From positions 372,001-436,000 of the forward strand of contig NZ_AP025516.1 of NCBI RefSeq assembly GCF_023169885.1: a stretch of DNA of 64,000 nt. The letters run 5' to 3'. Positions 1 through 7,782 of this stretch are shown piece after piece. Source of the DNA: Desulfofustis limnaeus. GTDB lineage: Bacteria; Desulfobacterota; Desulfobulbia; Desulfobulbales; Desulfocapsaceae. Position 1 is the first letter of the stretch. Each line of letters starts with the position of its first letter. The notes beneath the pieces are model-generated. The model worked only from the letters and a program-made list of their open reading frames with translations, did no database searches and was not told where the DNA came from. The position numbers and the translations under genes are program-made.

Positions 1-2
1 AG

Positions 3-836
3 ACGACGGTGCAGGTGTTGGATGAACCGGGGCGCGCCGCGACGACGAAATCATATATGTGGGTCTGTCGTGGCGGTCCAACCGGAACACCGGGCATCCG
101 CTACCATTACGCACCGAGCCGTTCTTCCACAGTGGCCCGGGAGTTGCTCGATGGTTATGCCGGGATCGTGCAGACCGACGGTTATAGTGGCTATGATTAT
201 CTCGACCACGATCCGGCGATCCTCCATGCCGGTTGCCTGGCCCATGTGCGGCGGAAGTTCGACGAGGCAAGACGAGGCAGCGGCAAACCATCCGGGAAAA
301 CGGGGAGCGCCGACGTGGCCCTGAGTTATATCGGCAAGCTCTATCGGATCGAATCCGAGGCCAAGCGAAAAGGGCTGACTTCCGAAGAGCTGCGGACGCT
401 GCGCCAGGAGCGGGCTAAACCGATCTTCGATGACTTCCGTACCTGGCTGCACAAGAAAGCCACCCAGGTGGTGCCGAAGAGCCTGCTCGGTGTGGCGGTT
501 CATTATGCACTGAGCCAGTGGGACCGGTTGGTGGTGTATCTGGAGCATGGTGAGATGACACCGGATAACAATCAGGCTGAAAATGCCATCCGGCCGTTCG
601 TGGTGGGGAGGAAAAACTGGTTGTTTGCTGGGACCCCGAAAGGCGCCCGGGCCAGTGCCGATCTTTACAGTCTGATCGAGACGGCCAAGGCGAACGGGTT
701 GGAACCGTACCGGTATCTTCGCTATCTGTTCGAGAAACTGCCGTTTGCTCGGAGCACGGAAGATTATCAGGCGCTACTGCCGATGCGGCTTCGTCCGGAA
801 GATGTGGAACTGAAGAATATTGCCAGAGGGGTTTAA
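3..836 (+). CDS. IS66-family transposase (TnpC), 5'-truncated by window edge
   Basis: DDE transposase of the IS66 family. The reading frame is open to the window edge (from base 3) and the usual family text around VQVLDEPGRAAT shows that the protein continues upstream, so the GTG at 9 is not the start. Visible family blocks are VQTDGYSGYD, the HAGCLAHVRRKFDEA block with the conserved Cys/His/Arg, and the C-terminal DNNQAENAIRPFVVGRKNW block carrying the catalytic Glu, followed by SLIETAKANGLEPYRYL. The TAA stop at 834-836 lies directly before the terminal repeat. No frameshift is seen in the visible part, so this copy may be active. Confidence 0.93.
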   Translation, partial: TTVQVLDEPGRAATTKSYMWVCRGGPTGTPGIRYHYAPSRSSTVARELLDGYAGIVQTDGYSGYDYLDHDPAILHAGCLAHVRRKFDEARRGSGKPSGKTGSADVALSYIGKLYRIESEAKRKGLTSEELRTLRQERAKPIFDDFRTWLHKKATQVVPKSLLGVAVHYALSQWDRLVVYLEHGEMTPDNNQAENAIRPFVVGRKNWLFAGTPKGARASADLYSLIETAKANGLEPYRYLRYLFEKLPFARSTEDYQALLPMRLRPEDVELKNIARGV

Positions 837-1852
837 TTGACGGTTACGGAATAAACATAGACCGCACCAGAGAGGCATCGTGCCTTCTCGAGGTCAAATC
901 GATGCAATGGGCGAAAGAGCAGCGTTGATCTCTCGACCATCTCAGGAAGATTTTCAATGAAGATACGATTGGTTGAGTGGCGTTTCAATAATTCGAACCA
1001 CGCGTTCTCCTTGACCTGTACCCGCTGGGCTTGCGGCACGTACAAAGCAATCTCAGGCCAGGATGATTGCGGGAGATTGGGGTTTTCAGTCGCTTCCAGA
1101 ATGGCAGCTGTGTAGAGATCGATAATGAGCCGTCTTCTCGTACGTTTGGAAGCTTTGAAAATGGAGACAACCCGGTCAATATTCTGTCCAGACGCGTGAA
1201 TCAGGGCCATGCCTTCTGTTGCTTTCAGGATCTGCACCAGTTGATTTTCGACATCATGTTCGGTTAGAGACTCCGTCGAATCCGAAATACGGCCGAGGGA
1301 GGACCCTTCCAACAGGAGCGTGTCAATGTTGATCGGCGGATGTGACAGTATCCGCTCAAACAACTTCGACTTTCGTCCATGGCTGCGTAAGTCCCCACTG
1401 TAAAAAATGCTTTTTCCGTCGCTTTCAATCATGAGCGCATAGGCGTCGTAAGCAGAGTGGTCGACAAGAAAAGGGGTTACCGAAAAAGGGCCGATGTCGA
1501 TTCGATGTCCCGACCGATAAGACCAGCCTGCAGCCGGGATAGGCCAATTGACTGGCAGAAAGGGTCCGGCAGCTTTGAGTATCCGGCGGGCGGCAGCCCC
1601 CATTCCGACAGGGATCGTTTGAGCAATATGGGCAAGCAATCCGAAATGATCAAGGTGAGGGTGGGATATCAGGACTCCCAGCAGCGATGAATCATTGCCG
1701 TCGAGTCCTGGTATTGTCGGAAGGTATTGTTCGGTATTGCTCTCTGCGTCCAATGGCAGACCAAATTCAACCAGCAGACGCTTTCCAAGGCTTTCGATCG
1801 CAACACAGCTCCCGCCAATCTGGCTGCTGCCACGAAGTATGCAAGCTCGCAT
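833..1852 (-). pseudogene. MBL-fold metallo-hydrolase, 3' end cut off by IS66
   Basis: Zinc-dependent metallo-beta-lactamase-fold hydrolase of the RNase J/exonuclease-like side of the superfamily. The start at 1852 gives MRACILRGSSQIGGSCV, a typical first strand of the fold; the frame is open back to an ATG at 1963, so a 37-residue extension is possible, and neither start has a good Shine-Dalgarno. The metal motif SHPHLDH is present, followed by FLVDHSAYDAYAL and the YSGDLRSHGR block (metal-binding Asp). The last residues, SVTVN-stop, are encoded by the IS66 terminal repeat and stop at 833-835. The native C-terminus is therefore lost; the missing part should lie on the far side of the IS. Substrate unknown. 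Confidence 0.75.
837..847 (+). repeat. IS66 right terminal inverted repeat (inner part)
   Basis: TTGACGGTTAC; its complement starts GTAACC, as expected for an IS66-type end. The minus-strand MBL gene reads through it as Val-Thr-Val-Asn-stop, so the repeat supplies the last codons and stop of that interrupted gene. Confidence 0.65.
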
Positions 1853-2098
1853 AATTTTCTTTATAATTTCATTCAACGTGGGGATGCCGCTATAAACCCA
1901 GGGACTATCCCAACGGATTTTAGGAACGGTTCTTCTGATCGAACAAAGCGGCATACAGGGCATACAGGAGCAGTTCCCTTGGCTTTGACTTTTTTATTAA
2001 ACGGTTGCCGGTCAGTCGTCCGTATCTTTATGTTATGATGACTCCTGCTGTCTCTGGTGATTCATCAAGTACTCAAAATCCTATTCAGGAGCCAGGAT

Positions 2099-2389
2099 AT
2101 GGAAACTTTTCCCAGCCATGTTGTTGAATTGCAAACACTATGCGCATTGCGCTTCAATGGGTACGATTATGCTGATGATACAATGAGTAAAAGAAACGAA
2201 CATTCCAAGGATATGCTCTCTGATTTAGCGAGAAAAATTGTTGAAACATTGACACTGCATGAAAAAGATCAAAATAATCATGCAGCATTTTTTTGGCTCC
2301 AGCGTCTTTTACATAAATGGGGCGGCGAGTATTTGACCAAGGCATCGAGAGAACATATCGCTTACGACTTCCTTTTCTTACATCTTTAG
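2099..2389 (+). CDS. hypothetical protein, C-terminus truncated by IS5-family element
   Basis: 96 codons starting at the ATG at 2099, chosen because AGGAG lies at 2087-2091, seven bases upstream; a longer frame from 2057 has no such site. The product is a small, mostly helical soluble protein of unknown family (METFPSHVVELQTLCALRFN at the start; a central Lys/Glu-rich helix). The stop TAG at 2387-2389 uses the first G of the IS5 left terminal repeat, so the natural reading frame was cut by the insertion and the true C-terminus is unknown. No function is assigned. Confidence 0.55.
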   Translation: METFPSHVVELQTLCALRFNGYDYADDTMSKRNEHSKDMLSDLARKIVETLTLHEKDQNNHAAFFWLQRLLHKWGGEYLTKASREHIAYDFLFLHL

Positions 2390-2404
2390 GGCACCTTGAA
2401 TAAT
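2389..2404 (+). repeat. IS5-family left terminal inverted repeat
   Basis: GGGCACCTTGAATAAT; matches the inward reading of the right end at 13 of 16 positions. Confidence 0.7.
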
Positions 2405-2572
2405 GCCATTTTCAATAAACGCGTTGTTGCGCCGTAAAAATCTGCACTCATGAACACCGTTTTTCGTCAAACTATGACGGCCATGAGACGATTTTCTGCT
2501 CTCTTGATCTCACGTATCGCTCTTTCAGGAGCCGGTGAGCGCCTTCTACGTTCTGAAGGCGCACGTCTGCTG

Positions 2573-3586
2573 TTAAGCGGTGGCCAGCAGTGCAAAACGG
2601 CTCACATTGTAAGCCAAATTGCGCAAGCCGATCTTGGCCCTGATTCTGACCATGCCAATCCCGCGCATCAGTGTACTGCCGGTACGCATGGCCATCACCC
2701 CGAAGACATGTTCGACACGGCTACGGATCTTCGATCTGGTCCGATTCGCCTGGCGCTCTTCGTCGGTCAGCTTTCGGTGCCGGTTGCCCTTGAGCTGCAG
2801 GTGTTCTTGAAACCCTTGTTGTGCCAACTCCTGCAACGATTCTTCGGAACGGTACGCAGAATCGGCCCAGACGTCATTACTGGTATTTTCCGGGTCAAGC
2901 AGCTCGGTAAACACTTGACTGTCATGGACACTGGCGTCGGTGACCTCATAGCTGCGAATGAACTTGTGACCGACGTCGATACTGACATGGTTCTTGTAGC
3001 CAAAGAACGCTTTGCCGTTCTTCTTGGTCCAGCGGGCATCGGTATCTTTTTGCCGGCGTTTCGGTTCGTCCCATGAGGTGATGGGTGTGCCGGCTTTGAT
3101 ATCTTCGTTTTCTTCCCGGCTGTTGCGCTGAGTGGGAACGCGGATAATGGAGGCATCGACAATCTGGCCCTTTTGCGCACGAAAGCCATGCTCACGGAGG
3201 AACTGATCGAACTGGGTAAACAGCAGCTCCACCACGCCGGCTTTGGCCAGTTCATCCCGGAAGCGGAAGATGGTGGTGGCATCGGGCACCTTGGAACCTT
3301 CACGAATACCAAGGAACCGGGAAAACGAATAGCGATCAAGGATCTGATACTCCATGGCCTCGTCGGAGAGATTGTACAAAGACTGGAGAATCAGGATCTT
3401 GAACAGCAGGATTGGGTCGTAGCCCTTGGCACCGGCTGGAGATTTACGCGGTTTCTCAAGTGCACGGTTGATGAGGACACGGAACTGTTCCCAATCAACC
3501 ACCTTATTGAGTTCGATCAGGGGATCACCGGCTTTATCGATCCGGGAGAGTCGCTTGTGATAATCGAAGAGGCCGAATTGTGTCAT
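2573..3586 (-). CDS. IS5-family DDE transposase
   Basis: 337-residue transposase starting MTQFGLFDYHKRLSRIDKAG, an N-terminus seen in many IS5-family copies (IS5 group). The DUF772-type N-terminal domain has the ILILQSLYNLSDEAMEYQ block. The catalytic DDE domain follows, with the first Asp in QIVDASIIRV, the second in the NDVWADSAYRS region, and the Glu in RSRVEHVFGVM. It fills the element between the two terminal repeats and has no internal stop or frameshift, so it looks intact. Confidence 0.93.
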   Translation of the reverse strand: MTQFGLFDYHKRLSRIDKAGDPLIELNKVVDWEQFRVLINRALEKPRKSPAGAKGYDPILLFKILILQSLYNLSDEAMEYQILDRYSFSRFLGIREGSKVPDATTIFRFRDELAKAGVVELLFTQFDQFLREHGFRAQKGQIVDASIIRVPTQRNSREENEDIKAGTPITSWDEPKRRQKDTDARWTKKNGKAFFGYKNHVSIDVGHKFIRSYEVTDASVHDSQVFTELLDPENTSNDVWADSAYRSEESLQELAQQGFQEHLQLKGNRHRKLTDEERQANRTRSKIRSRVEHVFGVMAMRTGSTLMRGIGMVRIRAKIGLRNLAYNVSRFALLATA

Positions 3587-3706
3587 GGCGCTATCTCTGA
3601 AAAGGGGGAATGAAATGGTGATATCATAACCAACGTGTTGATATTAATATATTTTCAGAGATTTTTCGCTGATTTTTTTGAATAATTTGCCAGATTTTTA
3701 GCCCCT

Positions 3707-3722
3707 ATTTTTCAAGGAACCC
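3707..3722 (-). repeat. IS5-family right terminal inverted repeat
   Basis: Reads GGGTTCCTTGAAAAAT from the element end inward. It directly abuts the first codon of the cytochrome remnant. Confidence 0.7.
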
Positions 3723-4744
3723 ATGTGTACGAGCAGGGGGTGATGGCCATCCATGGCTCAGATCCGGTCACTGATGCCGATTCGTGCCTCTCCTGTCATG
3801 GCACCGAGGTCAAAATCACTGGTACTGAAACCCGTGATACGGAGATGGGTGAAATGGTGTTTCCCACCCTCTCCCATTGGCCCAACGCCGGCGTCGGCAG
3901 GGTGAACCCGGACGGCAGCAAGGGGGCCTGCTCCGCTTGTCATACCCGACACCAGTTTTCCATCGAAATGGCCCGTAAGCCCTACACCTGCGCCCAGTGT
4001 CACAAGGGGCCGGATGTGCCGGCCTACAAGGTCTACGAGGTCAGCGTCCATGGCAACATCCAGAAAGCGATGGATACCTACTGGGATTACCAGGCGGTTC
4101 CGTGGACGGTCGGCAAAGATTTTACTGCACCTACCTGCGCCACGTGTCATGCCAGCGAAGTGGTCGATGAAGAAGGTGAAGTTCTTGCCACCCGGAGCCA
4201 CCGGATGAACGATCGGCTGCCGTGGCGGATTTTCGGCCTGCCGTACGCCCATCCCCACCCGATTGCCGCCGACACCACCCCCATCGTCAATGCCGCCGGG
4301 CTCAATCTGCCCACCGAACTGGACGGTACGCCGGTAAGTGTGTTTCTCATTGACGCCGAGGAGATGGCTGTGCGCCAGGCAAGAATGGAAGCGGTCTGTC
4401 TCGGTTGTCATAGCCAGCAGTGGGTGGATGGCCATTTTCAGCGCCTCGACAGATCCATTGAGACCACCAATCATATGACCTTGCAGGCAACGAAAATACT
4501 CAGCCAGGCTTGGGAAGAAGGATTAGCCGCAGGCATCCCGCAGGGCGCCAATCCCTTTGACGAGGCGATCGAACTCAAATGGGTCGAGCAATGGCTCTTC
4601 TATGGCAATTCGATTCGCTTTGCTACCGCCATGGGTGGTGCGGATTATGGGGTATTTGCCAACGGACGCTGGACCCAGAACAAGAACCTGCAAGAGATGC
4701 TCGACTATCTCACGCTCCTGCGGGCGGTCAACAAGCGGGAGTGA
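3723..4744 (+). pseudogene. octaheme hydroxylamine-oxidoreductase-like cytochrome c, N-terminus missing
   Basis: Remnant of a periplasmic multiheme cytochrome of the HAO/octaheme nitrite-hydroxylamine family. Five CXXCH heme sites remain: CLSCH (from 3785), CSACH (3929), CAQCH (3989), CATCH (4136) and CLGCH (4397). The blocks WPNAGVGRVNPDGS, ACHTRHQFS and the C-terminal MGGADYGVF are characteristic of the family. Full members have eight hemes and a signal peptide; here the first three hemes and the signal are absent because the IS5 element ends at 3722. The GTG at 3725 is only the first possible start in what is left. Without export and the N-terminal hemes the product should be non-functional. 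Confidence 0.82.
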
Positions 4745-4777
4745 TGAAGCGAGGAAGAGGGCGGCCTGCGGCACGGA

Positions 4778-5375
4778 TCAGCGATTCTCAACCGCTCTGC
4801 TACCCTTGTTCGGGAGCGGGAGACCGCGGTGCATGGCATAGAACATGAGTGCATTGAGGACCAGGCCGTGGCGGATTTCTCCGCCGGCAGCCATGGCCAG
4901 GGCAGTGGTTGGCGAGACGGTGAATACTTCGATGTCCTCCATGTCCTCAAAGCGTGGCTTACCCAATTTCTTGACCGGTTCCACCAGAACGGTGGAACAG
5001 ATGTTGTCCTGGATGGCGGGGTTGGGTCGTACCCAGCCGATCAGGTGCGCTTCACCACCGCCGTAGCCGGTCTCCTCTCGCAGTTCCCGGAGGGCCGCCT
5101 GCACCGGGCCTTCGCCCGGGTCGACGGCACCCCCCCGGGATCTCTATTTCCACCAGGCCGCTGCCGAAACGGTACTGACGGATGAGAAGCAGTTCATGCT
5201 GCACCGTCACGGCAATGATATTGACCCACGGGCTGGCGGAGAGTTTGTAGAACTCCTTGTGCTGTCCGGTCCGGGGACAGTGTACGGGCGCCGTGAGCAG
5301 GTCGAAAACACGGGTCGAGACAAGCGTCGTTTCTTGGCCCGTTTCCCATGGTGAGAGGTTGGCTGGATCTTTCAT
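4778..5375 (-). pseudogene. Nudix hydrolase (ADP-ribose-pyrophosphatase-like), frameshifted in a G7 run
   Basis: Two overlapping minus-strand frames form one Nudix hydrolase of about 198 residues. The first half runs from the ATG at 5375 to EIEIPGG; the second half holds the rest of the Nudix box (AALRELREETGYGG) and the C-terminal part (ending at 4778). They join at a run of seven C on the plus strand (5130-5136). With six, the reading becomes IPGGAVDPGEGPVQAAL and restores GX5EX7REUXEEXGU exactly. The break is therefore a one-base indel in a homopolymer: sequencing error, phase variation or a real mutation. ATG 5375 overlaps the stop of the upstream DUF72 gene (ATGA), so the two are co-transcribed. 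Such enzymes hydrolyse ADP-ribose or related nucleoside diphosphate derivatives. Confidence 0.8.
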
Positions 5376-6280
5376 GGTGGTGTGTTTTGAGGATTACCGG
5401 GGACTCGTCGGGTGGTGCGTAACGCCTGCTCGATCCTGGTGATGGTCCGCGGGGCGGAACCTTCAAAATGGTTGTTGACATAGAGAAAGGTTTCGATTCC
5501 CCGGGCGCCAAGCTCGGAGAGCAGTGATGCCAACCGGGAGATGTCTTCGTCCTTGGGGGCAACGATGCGGCTCCACTCCTCTCCGGTCTGTTTTTCGATT
5601 TCCTGCCGGCCTGAGCCGAGCAACCTGATCACCGTCAGCTTGTCGATACTGTCCCGAAACTGTTCATAGACGTCGAAAAGTGGCGGCATGTAGTAACCGT
5701 GCAGGAAGACGTGGTACAGATCATGCGTGGCCAGGAAATCGAAATAGCGGGGCTGGAGATAATTCCTGTTCCGCGTCTCGAGACAGTAGGTGTAGCCGCC
5801 CGGCAAGTGATCGGCAAATTCACCGAATAAGCTCAGAAATTGGGTCAGCCCCGACATCTTCGTCTTGTTGAGATATTCGAACTGAAAGATGAGGGGACCG
5901 ATGTGTCTGCCCAGCGGCTCAATGGCTTTCAAGAATTGATGCATCAGGCTGATGGACAGAAAATGCGGATTGGGCCGGAGCGGTTGATGCCGGTCCGTGC
6001 TGTAATGGTGGGTGAGGGTGATACTGTTGGGTACCTTGATGCCGAAAAGAAAATGATCCGGGATCGAGGAGGCATATTCGGCGATTACCGAGCGTTTGGG
6101 CAAGACTGCCTTGTTGCCGGCAAACAGTGACCAGAACCACTGGTCCACTTCGACCGTTGAGAATCGTTTGCCGTATTCGTGGAGATAGTTGATGGGGCTG
6201 CCTTCCGGATAGACGATACCCCGCCAGGATTCGTATTTCCAACTGCAGGTGCCGATATGGAGAAGGTTCGTGCTGTCCAT
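5372..6280 (-). CDS. DUF72 family protein (YecE-like)
   Basis: 302-residue soluble TIM-barrel protein of the DUF72/YecE family, whose biochemical role is not established. Family landmarks are the N-terminal GTCSWKYESWRGIVYP block, STVEVDQWFWS, the FLFGIKVPNSITLTHHY segment and the C-terminal YVNNHFEGSAPRTI block. Its last bases overlap the start of the Nudix gene, suggesting translational coupling. Divergent from the 69-codon gene at 6482. Confidence 0.9.
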   Translation of the reverse strand: MDSTNLLHIGTCSWKYESWRGIVYPEGSPINYLHEYGKRFSTVEVDQWFWSLFAGNKAVLPKRSVIAEYASSIPDHFLFGIKVPNSITLTHHYSTDRHQPLRPNPHFLSISLMHQFLKAIEPLGRHIGPLIFQFEYLNKTKMSGLTQFLSLFGEFADHLPGGYTYCLETRNRNYLQPRYFDFLATHDLYHVFLHGYYMPPLFDVYEQFRDSIDKLTVIRLLGSGRQEIEKQTGEEWSRIVAPKDEDISRLASLLSELGARGIETFLYVNNHFEGSAPRTITRIEQALRTTRRVPGNPQNTPP

Positions 6281-6481
6281 GTTGCAATAATCATATACCT
6301 GTTAAGCGGCCAACACAAATGATGTTGGATGGCGGTGACGACAATTCCATTTCTCCTGTTTTGTGGATTGCAAAAGCACGGGGAACACGCTAGGGTGCGA
6401 CAATCGTCAGCGGCGGCAGGCGGTGCCTGGAATTGAGTGGGGCCTGGGCTGTCCGCCGCAACTTTTTGACCGCAAGGAGCG

Positions 6482-6691
6482 ATGGTGGACTCCCAATCGA
6501 TTACTCTGAAGGCCAACCAAGCGGCGCTGATTCTTGAAGTGGACGAAGACGGCGCCATTGACATCAACGTTGCTGCACTGGAAGAGGAAGGGCTGGCTTC
6601 TGCCCTGTGCCAGGCGATTGCCTACAAGATCGTCCATGACGAGCAGTTCCAGGCGGAGCTTATGGACATGCTCGACTTTGAGGACGATTGA
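6482..6691 (+). CDS. small acidic protein, unknown
   Basis: 69 residues, strongly acidic (ends MLDFEDD), no Cys, no membrane segment. The ATG at 6482 is preceded by AAGGAG at 6474-6479. It sits 16 bp upstream of trmO on the same strand and is probably translated from the same message. I do not recognise a characterised family; the strand-rich first half (ITLKANQAALILEVDEDG) followed by a helical half suggests a compact folded domain. Confidence 0.75.
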   Translation: MVDSQSITLKANQAALILEVDEDGAIDINVAALEEEGLASALCQAIAYKIVHDEQFQAELMDMLDFEDD

Positions 6692-6707
6692 GCGGCGGCA
6701 CCCGGCC

Positions 6708-7103
6708 ATGGACCAGCCCGTCATCACCCCCATCGGCATCCTGCATGGCGATATCCACAGTCGTGAGGATGCTCCGAAGTTCTACAGCGAATCCGATCGT
6801 CGCGGGATTTTGGAGATCTATCCGCAGTACCTCGAAGGTCTTGACGGTATCATGCCCGGCCAGACTATTGTTGTTCTCTTCTGGCTGCATCAGGCCCAAC
6901 GGGATGTGCTCAAGGTGTACCCGCGCGGCGACAAATCACGGGGTTTGCGTGGAGTCTTCGCCACACGGAGCCCCATGCGGCCGAATCCGATTGCGATTTC
7001 AGAACTCTCCGTTGAGGCTGTTGACGGCAACCGGGTCGCGGTCAAGGGCCTGGACATCCTCGACGGCAGTCCGATTGTCGACATCAAGAAGAAGCACTCG
7101 TAG
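6708..7103 (+). CDS. trmO: tRNA (N6-threonylcarbamoyladenosine37-N6)-methyltransferase TrmO-like
   Basis: 131-residue protein of the TrmO/YaeB/TsaA family, SAM-dependent enzymes that N6-methylate t6A37 of tRNA-Thr in E. coli. Seen here: PIGILHGD at the N-terminus, the IMPGQTIVVLFWLHQAQRD block, the family signature GVFATRSPMRPNPIAIS, and LDILDGSPIVDIK at the C-terminus. The ATG at 6708 begins the conserved domain; the frame is open further upstream only as overlap with the preceding small gene. It is shorter than E. coli TrmO (about 235 residues) because it lacks the C-terminal extension, which is common in single-domain members; some of these may act on other substrates. Confidence 0.85.
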   Translation: MDQPVITPIGILHGDIHSREDAPKFYSESDRRGILEIYPQYLEGLDGIMPGQTIVVLFWLHQAQRDVLKVYPRGDKSRGLRGVFATRSPMRPNPIAISELSVEAVDGNRVAVKGLDILDGSPIVDIKKKHS

Positions 7104-7227
7104 GCTGTTCCCGGCAACCGTGCTGTGCTGCCGCTTTTGTTGAAAAAAATCAGCGAATCCTGTAACAAAGAGCGGTAACGATGATAACCACTTGACGGCA
7201 AAAAAGATTAACCACACAGTTTTGGCA

Positions 7228-7782
7228 ATGCCTTCCCCACCTAAACCCCACCCAGCAACGAAACAGCAGCCCGCAGCAGAGCCCACCCACACGGTGCCGG
7301 AGGAAGCTGAAGACCATACGAAAACCGCCGTACCACTTGCTATCGAAGACTGGTTGACGGTTGCCGTCATGGCCCTGCTGGCCCTGATCACCTTTACCAA
7401 CGTCATCGTTCGTTATTTCACCGACCGTTCCTTCGCCTGGACCGAAGAGATATCGATCTTTTTGATGATCGTGTTGGCGCTGGTGGCCGGCTCTGCTGCC
7501 GTCGCCCGCAACCGCCATATCCGCATCGACTATTTTATCGGCAAAGGGTCTCGCACCCGTCAACGGACCCTCGGTCAGCTGGCGGCGGCGATGGTCTTCC
7601 TCCTCTTCTCATTGATCGCCGTCTTGAGCTCCCGCATGGTCTGGGACCACATTCGTTTCAACGAGACCTCGCCCGGTATCGGTGTACCGCAATGGTGGTA
7701 TTCGCTGTGGCTGCCGCTGCTTTCCATCGCCATCGCCCTACGGGCGCTCGGGCTGTTGATCCGTCAGAGGCGCGGCCAATGA
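7228..7782 (+). CDS. TRAP transporter small permease (DctQ)
   Basis: Small membrane subunit of a TRAP transporter, which takes up organic acids using an ion gradient and a periplasmic binding protein. The protein has a Pro/Thr-rich cytoplasmic N-terminal stretch of about 40 residues, then four predicted membrane helices and the family block RSFAWTEEISIFLMIVLALVAGSAAVARNRHIRIDYF region. The ATG at 7228 is preferred over a TTG at 7192; neither has a clear Shine-Dalgarno. Its stop overlaps the start of the large permease (ATGA at 7779-7782). Confidence 0.88.
   Translation: MPSPPKPHPATKQQPAAEPTHTVPEEAEDHTKTAVPLAIEDWLTVAVMALLALITFTNVIVRYFTDRSFAWTEEISIFLMIVLALVAGSAAVARNRHIRIDYFIGKGSRTRQRTLGQLAAAMVFLLFSLIAVLSSRMVWDHIRFNETSPGIGVPQWWYSLWLPLLSIAIALRALGLLIRQRRGQ

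Larger units (their letters stand above)
1..847 (+). mobile_element. IS66-family element, right-hand part
   Basis: The right end of an IS66-family insertion sequence; its left end lies outside the window. It contains the C-terminal part of the transposase (to 836) and ends in TTGACGGTTAC at 837-847, which read on the minus strand begins GTAACCGTCAA. IS66-family terminal repeats typically begin GTAA. Sequence to the right (848 onward) belongs to an interrupted MBL-fold gene on the minus strand, so the boundary can be placed at 847/848. The 8-bp target duplication cannot be checked because the left end is missing. Confidence 0.8.
2389..3722 (-). mobile_element. IS5-family insertion sequence, complete
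   Basis: About 1334 bp bounded by imperfect inverted repeats: left GGGCACCTTGAATAAT at 2389-2404 and, read from the right end inward, GGGTTCCTTGAAAAAT ending at 3722. It carries one transposase gene on the minus strand and roughly 130-180 bp of noncoding DNA at each end. No matching target duplication is seen in the flanks (TTTA on the left, ATGT on the right). Together with truncated genes on both sides this suggests that the flanks come from different original loci, for instance by an IS-mediated deletion. Confidence 0.78.
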
